Positions 8,487 through 18,142 of a stretch of DNA of 64,000 bases are shown here, in pieces. The first letter of the stretch is position 1, and every line of letters starts with the position of its first letter. The notes beneath the pieces are model-generated. The model saw nothing but the letters and a program-made list of their open reading frames with translations. It searched no databases and was not told where the DNA came from. The stretch is from an uncultured Oscillospiraceae bacterium (GTDB lineage Bacteria; Bacillota; Clostridia; Oscillospirales; Oscillospiraceae). The position numbers and the translations under genes were made by a program. The DNA lies in the NCBI GenBank assembly GCA_934553255.1, contig CAKTEZ010000002.1, positions 48,365 to 112,364 on the forward strand, written 5' to 3'.

Positions 8487-10679
8487 TTATTCGCGGTCGG
8501 ATCTCTCCGCGCCGTTCTCGGCGGGCGTTTCATCGCCGTCCCCGGCGGAAGGCTCCTGCGCGGGCGCTTCGTCCGCGGGCTTCTTTTCCCCCGCGTCCGC
8601 GCCGCTTTCCGTATCCGGCGCGGCGGGCTTGTCCGGCGTCTCCCCATCCAGCGGCGGCATTTCGATCTTCTCGCTCGTCATGGTGATGTGTCTGGCGGGC
8701 GCCTCGATGGTACTCGGCACGGAGGGGCGGAAGCCGCCGTCCGCCTTGCGGGTCGAGGCATAAGCGTCCTCCACCGTCGCGGGGTCGCGTCCTTCGAGAA
8801 TGGCGACCATTTCGCCGCCGGTGATCGTTTCCTTCTCCAGCAGATAGGCGACGACCTTGTGCATATCGTCGATATTCTCCTCGATGACCTTCACCGCGTC
8901 GGCATAGCACTTTTCCAATATCTCCTTGACCGCCTTATCCATCACGGCGGCGGTATCCTGCGCGCAGTCAAGACCGTAGCCGCCGTCGAGATACTGGTTG
9001 CGGAGGCTGCCGAGCGCCATCATGCCGAACTCATCGCTCATGCCGTACATGGCGACCATGTTGCGGGCGATGTTCGTGGCCTCCTGAATATCCTGCGACG
9101 CGCCGTTGGTCATCGTGTGCATGACGACCTGCTCGGCGGCGCGGCCGCCCATGGAAACGGCGATCTTCGCCATCAGCTCGTCGCGGGTGCGGAGGTTGGT
9201 CTTGTCCTCCTCCGGCATGAGAAGCGTGTAGCCGAGGCTGCCCTCGGTGTGCGGGACGATGGTGATCTTCTGCACCGGCTCGGCGTTCTTCTGCTTGTAG
9301 GCGACCATCGCGTGGCCGACCTCGTGGTAGGCGACGAGCTTCTTTTCAAACTCGGTGAGTACACTGTTTTTCTTCTCGCTGCCCGCGATGACGAACTCGA
9401 ACGCGGCGAGCATATCCTCCTGCGTGACGAGCCTGCGCCCCTTCCGGACGGCGCGCAGCGCCGCCTCGTTGACAATGTTGGCAAGATCCGCGCCCACGCA
9501 GCCCGCAGTCGCCAGCGCGACCTTTTTAAGATCGACGTCCTCGCCAAGCTTGATGCCGCGGGTATGGACCTCGAGCGTGGCGATGCGTCCCGCAAGGTTG
9601 GGGCGGTCAATGGTGATGCGCCGGTCGAAGCGGCCGGGACGCAGCAGCGCCTTATCCAGCACCTCGGGACGGTTGGTCGCGGCGAGAACAATGATGCCCT
9701 TGCCGGGGTCAAAGCCGTCCATCTCGGCGAGCAACTGGTTGAGCGTCTGTTCGCGTTCGTCGTTGCCGCCGCCGAAGCGGGAGTCGCGCGTCTTGCCGAT
9801 GGCGTCGATCTCATCGATAAAGATGATGCAGGGCGCGACCTTGGAGGCCTCGGCGAACAGGTCGCGCACACGGCTCGCGCCGACGCCCACAAACATCTCT
9901 ACGAAGCCGGAGCCGGAGATCGAAAAGAACGGCACATTCGCCTCGCCCGCCACGGCCTTGGCGAGCAGCGTCTTGCCTGTACCCGGAGGGCCGACGAGCA
10001 GCGCGCCCTTGGGCAGCTTCGCGCCGATGTCGGTATACTTCTGGGGGTTGTGCAAGAAGTCGATGATCTCCACAAGGCTTTCCTTCGCCTCGTCCTGCCC
10101 CGCCACATCGGCAAAGGTGACGCCGGTGGTCTTTTCCATATAGACCTTTGCGTTGGCCTTGCCCACGCCGCCGAGTCCGCCGAGTCCCCCGCCGGTCTTT
10201 TTGCTGATAAAGCGCATCATCAGCAAAAACGCGCCGACCATCAGGGCGGTGGGCAGAACATAGTTGACCATGATGAGCATGAGCCACGAGGTCTCCGGCT
10301 CATCGGGCATATAAAACTTGACGCCGTGTTCGTCGAGCAGCGCAAGCAGATCCGGATCGCCCAGCCGCGTAGTATAGAGCGCGTAGTCCTTGCTGTAGGT
10401 CTTGCCCTCCTCGTCGGTGTAGACGAAGCCCTCCACGGGCGTGAGGTTCAGGTCCTTTTCCGTGATCTCGACCTCGGCGATCTTGTCCTCGCGCACCAGC
10501 TCCAGAAATTCATCGTAGCGAATGAATTTCGTGGTCTCCGCCTTGCGCGCCGTATCCATCGCCGAGAGCATATAGTTGAAGCCGATGGTCAGCACCAGCG
10601 CCCAGATAAGAAGGGACAATACGCCCTTGCGGCGGTCGCCCCCGTTCTGGTTTTTGTTGTTCTTGTCGTTCTGATCCAT
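8487..10679 (-). CDS. ftsH: ATP-dependent zinc metalloprotease FtsH
   Basis: A 730-residue hexameric membrane AAA+ protease that degrades misassembled membrane proteins and short-lived regulators. Two membrane segments (about 20-38 and 132-155) bracket an extracytoplasmic domain. The AAA domain has Walker A GPPGTGKT (230-237), Walker B IIFIDEID (285-292) and an arginine finger region [10 protein letters not shown]. The zinc site HEVGH is at 452-456. The C-terminal 80 residues are an acidic, Pro/Ala-rich low-complexity extension longer than in most FtsH proteins (usually about 610-650 aa). The ATG follows AAAGGA. It has its own promoter 65-93 nt upstream. Confidence 0.97.
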   Translation of the reverse strand: MDQNDKNNKNQNGGDRRKGVLSLLIWALVLTIGFNYMLSAMDTARKAETTKFIRYDEFLELVREDKIAEVEITEKDLNLTPVEGFVYTDEEGKTYSKDYALYTTRLGDPDLLALLDEHGVKFYMPDEPETSWLMLIMVNYVLPTALMVGAFLLMMRFISKKTGGGLGGLGGVGKANAKVYMEKTTGVTFADVAGQDEAKESLVEIIDFLHNPQKYTDIGAKLPKGALLVGPPGTGKTLLAKAVAGEANVPFFSISGSGFVEMFVGVGASRVRDLFAEASKVAPCIIFIDEIDAIGKTRDSRFGGGNDEREQTLNQLLAEMDGFDPGKGIIVLAATNRPEVLDKALLRPGRFDRRITIDRPNLAGRIATLEVHTRGIKLGEDVDLKKVALATAGCVGADLANIVNEAALRAVRKGRRLVTQEDMLAAFEFVIAGSEKKNSVLTEFEKKLVAYHEVGHAMVAYKQKNAEPVQKITIVPHTEGSLGYTLLMPEEDKTNLRTRDELMAKIAVSMGGRAAEQVVMHTMTNGASQDIQEATNIARNMVAMYGMSDEFGMMALGSLRNQYLDGGYGLDCAQDTAAVMDKAVKEILEKCYADAVKVIEENIDDMHKVVAYLLEKETITGGEMVAILEGRDPATVEDAYASTRKADGGFRPSVPSTIEAPARHITMTSEKIEMPPLDGETPDKPAAPDTESGADAGEKKPADEAPAQEPSAGDGDETPAENGAERSDRE

Positions 10680-10743
10680 GCGTGTCGTTCCTTTCGGTAT
10701 CGTAGACCGCGAAGCGCGGCGGCTCTTCCCATTTGTATCTCGT

Positions 10744-10772
10744 ATTTTAGCATAGCCCCCGCGGTTTCACAA
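10744..10772 (-). promoter_or_regulatory. ftsH promoter
   Basis: On the minus strand: TTGTGA (10767-10772), 17-nt spacer, TAAAAT (10744-10749). It is back-to-back with the rlmB promoter across about 45 nt. Confidence 0.68.
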
Positions 10773-10816
10773 GCGGAGCGGTATGAATTTTCGGTGAATT
10801 TTTGGTTTCTTTCCTC

Positions 10817-10845
10817 TTTATCTTATTCTCTGCGTGTGGTATAGT
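10817..10845 (+). promoter_or_regulatory. rlmB promoter, extended -10 type
   Basis: TATAGT at 10840-10845 is preceded by TGG (extended -10). A weak -35, TTTATC, lies 17 nt upstream. Its position rules out an ATG at 10851 as the main start. Confidence 0.6.
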
Positions 10846-10883
10846 GTGTTATGTATACGAATTATGACTGGGAGGATCGGTTT

Positions 10884-11762
10884 ATGTCGAACGATTATCC
10901 AAAAGAGAAGAAAACGCCCCGCGGGGGCTTTGACCGCGGCGCAGAGAAGCCGCGCGCCCCGCGCGAGCGGGAAAATGCCCATCCGCGTGTGAACGAGCGC
11001 ATTCCCATGCGCGAGCGCGACGCGGAGGCCGACGGACTGATCGAGGGGCGCAACGCCGTGACCGAGGCGCTGCGCGCCGGAACGCCTATTGATAAGATCC
11101 TGATCGCGCGCGGCGAGACGGACAAAACGCTCGGCCACATCGCCTCGACCGCCCGTGACGCGGGCATCGTGGTGGTCGAGGCCGACCGCCGCAAGCTGGA
11201 CTTCATGAGCGCGACGCACGCCCACCAGGGCGTCATCGCCATTGCCGCCGTGCGCGAATACGCCAGCGTGGAGGATGTTCTTGCCATCGCCCATGCGCGC
11301 GGAGAGGCTCCCCTGCTCGTCGTGTGCGACGAGATCAGCGACCCGCACAACCTCGGCGCCATTATCCGCACGGCGGAGTGCGCGGGCGCGCACGGCGTCA
11401 TTATCCCCAAGCGCCGCAGCGCGGGGCTGACGAGCATCGTCGGCAAAACGAGCGCGGGCGCGGTGAGCTACCTGCCCGTCGCGCGCGTGCCGAATATCCC
11501 CGCTCTTCTCAAGGACCTGCAGAAGCAGGGCATTTGGGTCTTCGGCACGGCCGCCGAGGGAACGACGGATCTCTACCGCGCCGACCTCAAGGGTCCCGCC
11601 GCCATCGTCATCGGCAGCGAGGGCGACGGCATGGGCCGGCTCGTGCGCGAGGGCTGCGATTTCCTCGTCAGCATTCCGATGAAGGGGCATATCTCGTCGC
11701 TCAACGCCTCGGCCGCCGCGGCCATTCTTCTCTATGAGGCGGTGCGTCAGCGTCTCGGCTGA
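10884..11762 (+). CDS. rlmB: TrmH/SpoU-family 23S rRNA 2'-O-methyltransferase (RlmB type)
   Basis: A 292-residue SPOUT methyltransferase that would methylate a ribose 2'-OH, probably at the RlmB guanosine in the 23S rRNA peptidyl-transferase region. All three SpoU motifs are present: DEISDPHNLGAIIRTAE (motif 1), VIGSEGDGMGRLV (motif 2) and SSLNASAAAAILLYEA (motif 3). An N-terminal substrate-binding domain begins at LIEGRNAVTEAL. The first 50 residues are a charged, Arg/Glu-rich extension. I start at 10884 (8 nt after GGGAGG) rather than 10851, because the -10 box lies only 5 nt before 10851. TrmB-type tRNA specificity cannot be excluded. Confidence 0.9.
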   Translation: MSNDYPKEKKTPRGGFDRGAEKPRAPRERENAHPRVNERIPMRERDAEADGLIEGRNAVTEALRAGTPIDKILIARGETDKTLGHIASTARDAGIVVVEADRRKLDFMSATHAHQGVIAIAAVREYASVEDVLAIAHARGEAPLLVVCDEISDPHNLGAIIRTAECAGAHGVIIPKRRSAGLTSIVGKTSAGAVSYLPVARVPNIPALLKDLQKQGIWVFGTAAEGTTDLYRADLKGPAAIVIGSEGDGMGRLVREGCDFLVSIPMKGHISSLNASAAAAILLYEAVRQRLG

Positions 11763-11821
11763 CGCCATGCCCGCAGCACTCCGAAAGTCCGCGCGTTCCC
11801 GCGCGATGGAACCGAAACGAT

Positions 11822-13936
11822 ATGGAACACAAGAACGATCTGGAATTTGAACAAACGCTCGCCGAGTCCGAATGGCTCCTGCGCGACGCGGCCCGCAGCG
11901 CGTCGGACGAAGCGGAACCGACGCTGGAGAGCATTCTGGCGGAGTTCGGCTCCGGCCGGCCGCAGAGCGAAGCGCCTGCCGAGGACATCTCGCTGCCCGC
12001 CGCGCCGGAGCCCGTCCGCGCCGAAACGCCGCGGGATATTGCGCCGCCGTCTCCCTCCGCCGGATCGGAGGGCGCGCCCGCGCCGGAGGAGACCGTGAGC
12101 CTGCAGGATGTGCTGGAAAGCACCGTGCAGTCCGTGTTGGACGAAGGCGCCGCCGAAGCGCCCGAGCTTCTGCCGCCGAAGCGGCGCGGCCTGTTTTCCC
12201 GCAAAAATCTGCGCGACACCGAGCCGCTTTACTCCGACGCTTCGCCCGAAGCGTCGGTGGCGGACGAACCGGAGGAGGCCGCGGACTTCTTCGCCGCAGA
12301 CTTCGGCGAGCAGGACGCCGAGCCGGAAACGCCCGCCGAGGCGCTGGCCGCCGACTACCGTGAGAGTGCGGGCGCGGGCCGAAGCAGCGCGCAGGCCGCG
12401 CTGTTTGTCACGGCGCTCGCATGGCTCGCCCTGCTGCTCGACCGCTTCGGCGTCATGCCCGCCCTCTTTGCCGAGGAGCGGCTGCTGAACTGTCTGCCCT
12501 TTTTCATCGCCGAGCTGCTCGTCTGCATCCTCGGACGCGATGTGTTCGTTTACGCCGCCGAGCAGCTTCGCGCCGGGACCGTCACCTACGAGCTGCTCTC
12601 CGCGCTCGCCTGCACGGTCACGCTCGCGGATACGGCGCTCGCCTTCTTTCTGCCGGAGCGCGCCGCGCTCGCCGCGCCGTTCCACGCGGTCACCATGCTC
12701 GGCATGACCGCCGCGCTCTGGGGACGCTGCCTGCTCTTTTCCGCGCTGCACGACACCTTCCGCGTCGCCGCCGTCGGCGAGCCGGACTACCTCGTCACCG
12801 TCACCGCGGGCGGAGCCGCCAAACGCCGCGGCAGAGCCGCCGGCTTTACCCGCTGCGCGCAGCACGAGGACGCCGCCTCCCATTGGCAGAGCGTTCTGCT
12901 GCCGCTGCTGCTCGCCGCCTCATTCGTGTTTGCCGTACTCTCCACGCTGCGGCAGAAAAACTGGCTGCTCTTCGCGTGGAACTGGAGCGTTCTGCTCACG
13001 GCGGTCAATATGCTTGCCTTCCCCCTGTGCTATTCCCTGCCGTTCCGCCGTCTGACGCGGCGCTTCGTCAAGTCCGGCAGCGCGCTGGCGGGCTATGTCG
13101 GCGCGAACCGCCTGCGCCGCAGCAACTGCGTCATCCTCACCGACACCGACCTCTTTCCGCCCGGCACGGTCAGCCTGAACGGGCTGAAGATCTACGGCGA
13201 GGAGAGCGGCAAGGTCATCTCCTACGCCGCCACGATGGCACACGCCTCACAAAGCGGTCTGAGCCGCCTGTTCGATGCGCTTCTGGAGAGCGAAGGCAGG
13301 ACGCTCGAGCCGCTCGATAACCTCAGTTTTTATGAGGAGGGCGGCGTTTCCGGCCTGATCCATGGCGAAACGGTCCTGTTCGGCACGGCATCGTTCTGCC
13401 GCAAGATGCACATTCCCATGCCGAGCGGCGTGAGTCTCAAGACCGGCGCGTTCCTCGCGGTGGACGGCGCGCTCGTCGCCGTCTTTGCCGTGAAATACCT
13501 CGCCGCGGAGAATGTGGACTGGGCGCTCCACGCGCTCAGGCGCAACCGCATCACGCCCGTCCTCGCCGTGCGCGACGGCAGCATCACGCCCACGCTTTTG
13601 AAGCGCAAGTTCAACACGGACGCGCGTGCCGTCTACCCCACCGTCTCCACGCGCCTCGCACTCTCGGAGCCGGACGGCGAACACCCCTATGCGCTGCTCT
13701 ACCGCGAAGGCCTGATGCCCTATGCGGAGATCGCCGTAGGCAGCAAACGCCTCGTTCACGCCGTGCGTACCGCCGCCGTGATCTCGCTGGGGAGCAGCAT
13801 CATTTCCGCGCTGCTGGCGTTCTACCTGACCTTCGTGGGCGCTTACGGTGCGCTCACGCCCGTTTCCATGCTGGTGTATCTTCTGCTCTGGGCGCTCGCC
13901 GCGCTCATTGAGGGCATCTGGGTGGACCGGTATTGA
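11822..13936 (+). CDS. Degenerate P-type-ATPase-like membrane protein (predicted pseudoenzyme)
   Basis: A 704-residue protein of no named family that I can identify. Residues 1-185 are acidic and Pro/Ala/Glu-rich, probably disordered and cytoplasmic. About six hydrophobic segments follow (from about 190 to 405), then a soluble domain (about 410-640) and two more membrane segments at the end: the 6+2 arrangement of P1B ATPases. MLAFPLCYSLPF occupies the place of the metal-binding CPx helix. Shortly after it, CVILTDTDLFPPGTV (D441-V450) aligns with the DKTGT phosphorylation site but lacks the K-T-G core. GLIHGETVLFGTASF resembles the nucleotide-binding domain. No TGES-type actuator or GDGxND hinge is visible. 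It lies 59 nt after rlmB; its ribosome-binding site is weak. Confidence 0.7.
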   Translation: MEHKNDLEFEQTLAESEWLLRDAARSASDEAEPTLESILAEFGSGRPQSEAPAEDISLPAAPEPVRAETPRDIAPPSPSAGSEGAPAPEETVSLQDVLESTVQSVLDEGAAEAPELLPPKRRGLFSRKNLRDTEPLYSDASPEASVADEPEEAADFFAADFGEQDAEPETPAEALAADYRESAGAGRSSAQAALFVTALAWLALLLDRFGVMPALFAEERLLNCLPFFIAELLVCILGRDVFVYAAEQLRAGTVTYELLSALACTVTLADTALAFFLPERAALAAPFHAVTMLGMTAALWGRCLLFSALHDTFRVAAVGEPDYLVTVTAGGAAKRRGRAAGFTRCAQHEDAASHWQSVLLPLLLAASFVFAVLSTLRQKNWLLFAWNWSVLLTAVNMLAFPLCYSLPFRRLTRRFVKSGSALAGYVGANRLRRSNCVILTDTDLFPPGTVSLNGLKIYGEESGKVISYAATMAHASQSGLSRLFDALLESEGRTLEPLDNLSFYEEGGVSGLIHGETVLFGTASFCRKMHIPMPSGVSLKTGAFLAVDGALVAVFAVKYLAAENVDWALHALRRNRITPVLAVRDGSITPTLLKRKFNTDARAVYPTVSTRLALSEPDGEHPYALLYREGLMPYAEIAVGSKRLVHAVRTAAVISLGSSIISALLAFYLTFVGAYGALTPVSMLVYLLLWALAALIEGIWVDRY

Positions 13937-13977
13937 ACGATACGGCAAAAAAACAGGGAAAAACGCTAAAATTATAG

Positions 13978-14006
13978 TTGTATTGGCAGAAAATTTATTA
14001 TATAAT
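13978..14006 (+). promoter_or_regulatory. Promoter of the EF-G-like gene
   Basis: TTGTAT (13978-13983), 17-nt spacer, TATAAT (14001-14006), in an AT-rich stretch directly upstream of a strong GAAGGAG ribosome-binding site. Confidence 0.8.
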
Positions 14007-14064
14007 TGGGCTGTTGAAGTGACTTCCCGCAAGGGAATTACGATCTGGAAGGAGACATACCCCT

Positions 14065-16128
14065 ATGAGTGCAAAAGACATTCGCAACATCGTGCTGCTC
14101 GGCCACGGCGGAAGCGGCAAGACCACGCTCGCTGAGAGCATGCTGTTTATGACCGGCGGCACCGACCGCTTCGGCAAGGTCACCGACGGCAACACCACCT
14201 GCGACTACGACGCGGAGGAGATCAAGAGAAACATCTCCATCTCCCTTGCCGTCGCGCCCGTGAAGTACAAGAATATCAAGATCAATGTTCTCGACGCGCC
14301 CGGCAACTTCGACTTTGCCGGCGAGGCCCTCTCCGGCATCCGTGCCGCCGAGTGTGCCGTACTCGTCTGCGGCGCGAAGGACGGCCTGTCCGTCGGCGCC
14401 GAGCGCTGCTGGAAGATGCTCGGCAGCAAGCCCCGCATGATCTTCATCAACCGCACCGACGAGGAAAACAGCGACTACAACGCCTGCTTCGAGGCACTCA
14501 AGGGTAAGTTCGGCACCGCCGTCGCCCCCATCGTCGCCCCCATCATCGACGGCAGCAAGAAGGTCACCGGCATCGTTGACCTGCTGCACAACAAGGCCTA
14601 CGAGGTCAAGGGCGGCAAGGCCGCCGAGTGCGCCATTCCCGCCGACATCGCCGATGAGGTCGAGACTCTGCGCGCCGAGCTGATGGAGGCCGCCGCCGGC
14701 GCCGACGAGGAGCTGATGGAAAAGTTCTTCGAGACCATGGAGCTTTCCGCCGAGGAGATCGCCAAGGGTCTGAAGATCGGCGTGCGCGACGGCAGCGTCG
14801 CCCCCGTTCTCTGCGGCAGCGCCATCTCTGGTCTCGGCGTTGAGATGCTCCTGCAGACCGTTCTCGATCTGGTCCCCGTCGCCACCGATATGCCCGCCGA
14901 GGCCGCGCAGGACGACGACGGCAACGCCATCGAGGTCGCCTTTGACGAAAACGGCGCCACCGCCGCCATCGTCTTCAAGACCGTGTCCGACCAGTACGGC
15001 AAGTTCTCCCTCGTCAAGGTCGTCCGCGGCAAGATCACCGGCGATATGTCCCTCTACGACACCACCACCGGCAACACCGAAAAGCTTGGCCGTCTCTACA
15101 CCCTCAAGGGCAAGAAGAACGAGGAAGTCAAGGAGATTTGCTGCGGCGACATCGGCGCCATCGCCAAGATGGACCGTGTCAAGACCGGCGACACCCTCTG
15201 CGACCCGAAGAACATCGTTAAGCTGGCCGGTATGCCCTATGCCGAACCCTGCTACTCCCGTGCCATCGCGCCCAAGACCCGCGGTCAGGAGGAAAAGCTC
15301 GGCACCGGTCTCAACCGTCTGAACGAGGAAGACCCGACCTTTACCGTCGTCAACAACGCCGAGACCCATCAGATGGTCGTTTCCGGCGCGGGCGACATCC
15401 AGATCGATGTGCTGGTGAGCAAACTCAAGACCCGCTTCGGCGTGGACGCCGAGCTGGACACCCCGCGCGTTCCCTACCGCGAGAAGATCCGCAAGACCGT
15501 GCAGAAGCAGGGCCGCCACAAGAAGCAGACCGGCGGCAGCGGCCAGTTCGGCGATGTTTGGATCCGCTTCGAACCCAACGAAGAGAGCGAAGAGATGGTC
15601 TTCGCCGAGGAAGTGTTCGGCGGCAGCGTTCCCAAGAACTTCTTCCCCGCCGTTGAAAAGGGCCTGCGCGAAGCCGTTATCCACGGTCCGCTTGCCGGTT
15701 ATCCGGTCGTTAATCTCAAGTGCGTGCTGTACGATGGCTCCTACCATCCGGTCGACTCCTCCGAAATCGCGTTCAAGACCGCCGCGAACCTTGCCTACAA
15801 GGCCGCGATGCCCGAGGCGTCCCCCGTTCTGCTCGAGCCGGTCTGCGAGCTGAAGGTCACCGTTCCCGATCAGTACATGGGCGATATTCTCGGCGACCTC
15901 AACAAGCGCCGCGGCCGCGTTATGGGCATGAACCCCACCGGCGACGGCGAGCAGATCATCGAAGCCGAGTGTCCCGAGGCCGAGCTGATGAGCTACGCTA
16001 TCGACCTGCGTTCCATGACCCAGTCCCGCGGTTCCTTCACCATGCACTTCGTGCGCTATGAGCAGTGTTCTGCCGACGCACAGGAGAAAGCCGTCGCCGC
16101 AGCCAAGGCCATGCAGGAAGCGGAATAA
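14065..16128 (+). CDS. Elongation factor G-like GTPase (EF-G paralogue)
   Basis: A 687-residue translational GTPase with the full EF-G domain order: G domain (1-270), domain II, and C-terminal domains III-V, including the ELKVTVPDQYMGDILGDLNKRRG signature split across about 590-615. The P-loop is GHGGSGKT (13-20). The switch and specificity motifs are divergent: G3 is DAPGNFDF, with Asn81 where EF-G has the catalytic His, and G4 is NRTD (129-132) instead of NKxD. This matches the EF-G2-like group of Firmicutes rather than the main fusA. Codon use is highly biased (GCC, AAG, GTC), as in PFOR, and the promoter is strong, so it is probably abundant. Its exact function in ribosome movement is not known. 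Confidence 0.88.
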   Translation: MSAKDIRNIVLLGHGGSGKTTLAESMLFMTGGTDRFGKVTDGNTTCDYDAEEIKRNISISLAVAPVKYKNIKINVLDAPGNFDFAGEALSGIRAAECAVLVCGAKDGLSVGAERCWKMLGSKPRMIFINRTDEENSDYNACFEALKGKFGTAVAPIVAPIIDGSKKVTGIVDLLHNKAYEVKGGKAAECAIPADIADEVETLRAELMEAAAGADEELMEKFFETMELSAEEIAKGLKIGVRDGSVAPVLCGSAISGLGVEMLLQTVLDLVPVATDMPAEAAQDDDGNAIEVAFDENGATAAIVFKTVSDQYGKFSLVKVVRGKITGDMSLYDTTTGNTEKLGRLYTLKGKKNEEVKEICCGDIGAIAKMDRVKTGDTLCDPKNIVKLAGMPYAEPCYSRAIAPKTRGQEEKLGTGLNRLNEEDPTFTVVNNAETHQMVVSGAGDIQIDVLVSKLKTRFGVDAELDTPRVPYREKIRKTVQKQGRHKKQTGGSGQFGDVWIRFEPNEESEEMVFAEEVFGGSVPKNFFPAVEKGLREAVIHGPLAGYPVVNLKCVLYDGSYHPVDSSEIAFKTAANLAYKAAMPEASPVLLEPVCELKVTVPDQYMGDILGDLNKRRGRVMGMNPTGDGEQIIEAECPEAELMSYAIDLRSMTQSRGSFTMHFVRYEQCSADAQEKAVAAAKAMQEAE

Positions 16129-16142
16129 ACCTCTAACAAGCG

Positions 16143-16177
16143 AAAAGGAAAGCTGTCCGGCGGACAGCTTTCCTTTT
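16143..16177. terminator. Bidirectional terminator between the EF-G-like gene and prmA
   Basis: A perfect 16-bp stem (16143-16158 with 16162-16177), 3-nt loop, U-runs on both strands. Confidence 0.9.
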
Positions 16178-16180
16178 GCT

Positions 16181-17134
16181 TTATTTACACAAATAGCTGA
16201 ACCAGCCCTCGCTCTCGTGCGCTTCCGCGATCGTCCAACCCGCGGCGCGGAGCGCGTCCGCGACCTCGGCCGCACGGTCATCGATAATGCCGGAGCAGAG
16301 GAACTGCCCGCCCGCCTTCAACAGCGGCCGCACCTGCGGCGCGAGCGCGATGATAACATCCGCCACGATGTTCGCCACCACGAGGTCATAATCTCCGCCG
16401 AACTCACGCGCGAGCCTTTTGTCGCTGAGTACGTCGCCCGCGCGGACGGTGTAATGCTCCCTGCCGATGCCGTTGAGCGCGGCGTTCTCATAGGCAACGC
16501 CCACGCACTTTTCGTCGATGTCGCAGGCAAAGGCGTCCTTCGCCCCCAGCAGCAGTGCCGCGATGGAGAGAATGCCGCTGCCGCAGCCGAGGTCCAGTAC
16601 CTTTTCGCCGCCGTGGATGTGCTTCTCCAGCGCCTGAAGGCACAGCCGCGTGGTCGCGTGGCTGCCCGTTCCGAAGGTCAGCCCTGGGTTCAGAATCAGC
16701 CTCACGCGGTCCGTCGGCTTCGCCTGCTCCCATTCCGGAATGACCAGCAGCCGCTCGCCGATCTCCATCGGCTTATAGAACTGCTTCCAGTTGTTCTCCC
16801 AATCCGCGTCCTCCACATTTTCCAGCGTGAGGAGCAACGGCGCATACTCGGGGTGCTGTTTTTTGAGTGCCGAAAGCGCAACGCGGATCTGCCCGAGCGT
16901 GGAAAAGCCGCTCTCGCTTCCCTCAAGGTAGAAGGTCACGCGGCATTTGCCGTGCTTTTCCTCCAGCAGTTCGTCGTCCACATAGTCCCAATACTGGCGG
17001 TTGTTCTCCAGAAAGCTTTGAAAATCGCCCTCGTCGTCAATGACAAGGCCCTCCACGCCCTGCTCGCTCAGCAGCTCGCTGATCGGCTCCAGACCGGCGG
17101 GCGCGGTGTCAATGTGCAGCTCCAACCACTTCAT
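16181..17134 (-). CDS. prmA: Ribosomal protein L11 methyltransferase
   Basis: A 317-residue class I SAM-dependent methyltransferase. The N-terminal L11-recognition domain opens with MKWLELHI. The catalytic domain has PGLTFGTGSHATTRLCL (the PrmA signature) at about 165-182 and the SAM loop DLGCGSGILSIAAL at about 199-212. It trimethylates ribosomal protein L11. Its start codon overlaps the degV stop by 4 nt (ATGA), so it is expressed from the degV promoter. It shares a terminator with the convergent EF-G-like gene. Confidence 0.95.
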   Translation of the reverse strand: MKWLELHIDTAPAGLEPISELLSEQGVEGLVIDDEGDFQSFLENNRQYWDYVDDELLEEKHGKCRVTFYLEGSESGFSTLGQIRVALSALKKQHPEYAPLLLTLENVEDADWENNWKQFYKPMEIGERLLVIPEWEQAKPTDRVRLILNPGLTFGTGSHATTRLCLQALEKHIHGGEKVLDLGCGSGILSIAALLLGAKDAFACDIDEKCVGVAYENAALNGIGREHYTVRAGDVLSDKRLAREFGGDYDLVVANIVADVIIALAPQVRPLLKAGGQFLCSGIIDDRAAEVADALRAAGWTIAEAHESEGWFSYLCK

Positions 17135-18009
17135 CGCTGCGTACCGACGAAGAACAGGCCCAGCGTGCCGCAGCCGGTGTGCGCGCCGATGACGGGACCG
17201 ATGAAGTCCGCGCGGACATCCGTTACGCCGAAGCGCTCGCGCAGCAGCTCCTTGACATAGTCCACAGAGTCAGGGCAGTTGGCGTGGCAGATGAACATCG
17301 GCTGGTTCTTGTCCGGCTCGACGCCCAGCGCCTCCACCTGATCGACCAGCGCGCGGAGCGCCGCCTTCGTCCCGCGCTCCTTGCTCATGGGAATGAGCCG
17401 CCCCTCGCTGTCGGTGTGCATGACAGGCTTGATGCCCAACACCGTGCCGACCAGCGCCGCTGTGGCGCTCACGCGGCCGCCGCGCTTGAGGTGGTTAAGA
17501 TCGTCCACGATGAACCAATGGCATTGGCTTTGGAGAATGCCCCTGACATACTCCGCCAGCGCCTCGATGCCGCAGCTGCTCGCGCGGCGCTGCTGCACCG
17601 CGCGGTAGAGCAGCATACCCTGTCCGCGCGAGGCGGAAAGGGAGTCGATGACGATGATCTTCGCGTCCGGATACTCACCTCGCAGATCCTCCGCCGCGAT
17701 GCAGGCGGACTGATAGGTCGTGGAAAGCGCGCTGGAGAAGCAGATGCAGAGAATGTCCCTTCCCGCGTCCAGTTCCTTTCGCATAGCCTCGTCAAACTGA
17801 CCGACATTGACCGCGGAGGTAGTGCAGTCCGCGCCCGCGGCGATTCTGGCAAAAAAGTCCTCGGGGGACATCTCGGCATGGTCGGGCATATTGAGATAGG
17901 TCTTGCCCTCCATCAAGAAGGAGAGCGGCAGGACCGTCAGCCCCAGCTCGCTGACCTCCTGCTGACTCAGATCGCAGCAGCTGTCGGTCATAATGATATA
18001 ATCACGCAT
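17131..18009 (-). CDS. DegV family fatty-acid-binding protein
   Basis: A 292-residue DegV-fold protein: N-terminal IIMTDSCCDLS, the conserved TSAVNVGQF (about 83-91) that forms the lipid-carboxylate pocket, and a C-terminal HTGCGTLGLFF. DegV/FakB proteins bind a fatty acid and present it to the FakA kinase for phospholipid synthesis. No fakA is in this window, and the operon partner is prmA instead, so the binding role is inferred from fold only. A consensus promoter precedes it by about 75 nt. Confidence 0.93.
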   Translation of the reverse strand: MRDYIIMTDSCCDLSQQEVSELGLTVLPLSFLMEGKTYLNMPDHAEMSPEDFFARIAAGADCTTSAVNVGQFDEAMRKELDAGRDILCICFSSALSTTYQSACIAAEDLRGEYPDAKIIVIDSLSASRGQGMLLYRAVQQRRASSCGIEALAEYVRGILQSQCHWFIVDDLNHLKRGGRVSATAALVGTVLGIKPVMHTDSEGRLIPMSKERGTKAALRALVDQVEALGVEPDKNQPMFICHANCPDSVDYVKELLRERFGVTDVRADFIGPVIGAHTGCGTLGLFFVGTQR

Positions 18010-18086
18010 AGTATTCCTTTCCGAGCCGTCCGTTTCCGGCAGGCCCTTTGGGGTAAAGCAATTTCAATCTCCGAAAGAATGGCAGT

Positions 18087-18115
18087 ATTGTAGCAGAACA
18101 TTAAGATAATATCAA
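18087..18115 (-). promoter_or_regulatory. degV-prmA promoter
   Basis: On the minus strand: TTGATA (18110-18115), 17-nt spacer, TACAAT (18087-18092). Confidence 0.82.
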
Positions 18116-18142
18116 GAATTTTCTGTAAACAATGTCTTTCGC

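Noticed and set aside
14038-16281. 747-codon open frame opposite the EF-G-like gene
   Set aside because: Same effect of codon bias; the sense frame has clear GTPase motifs.
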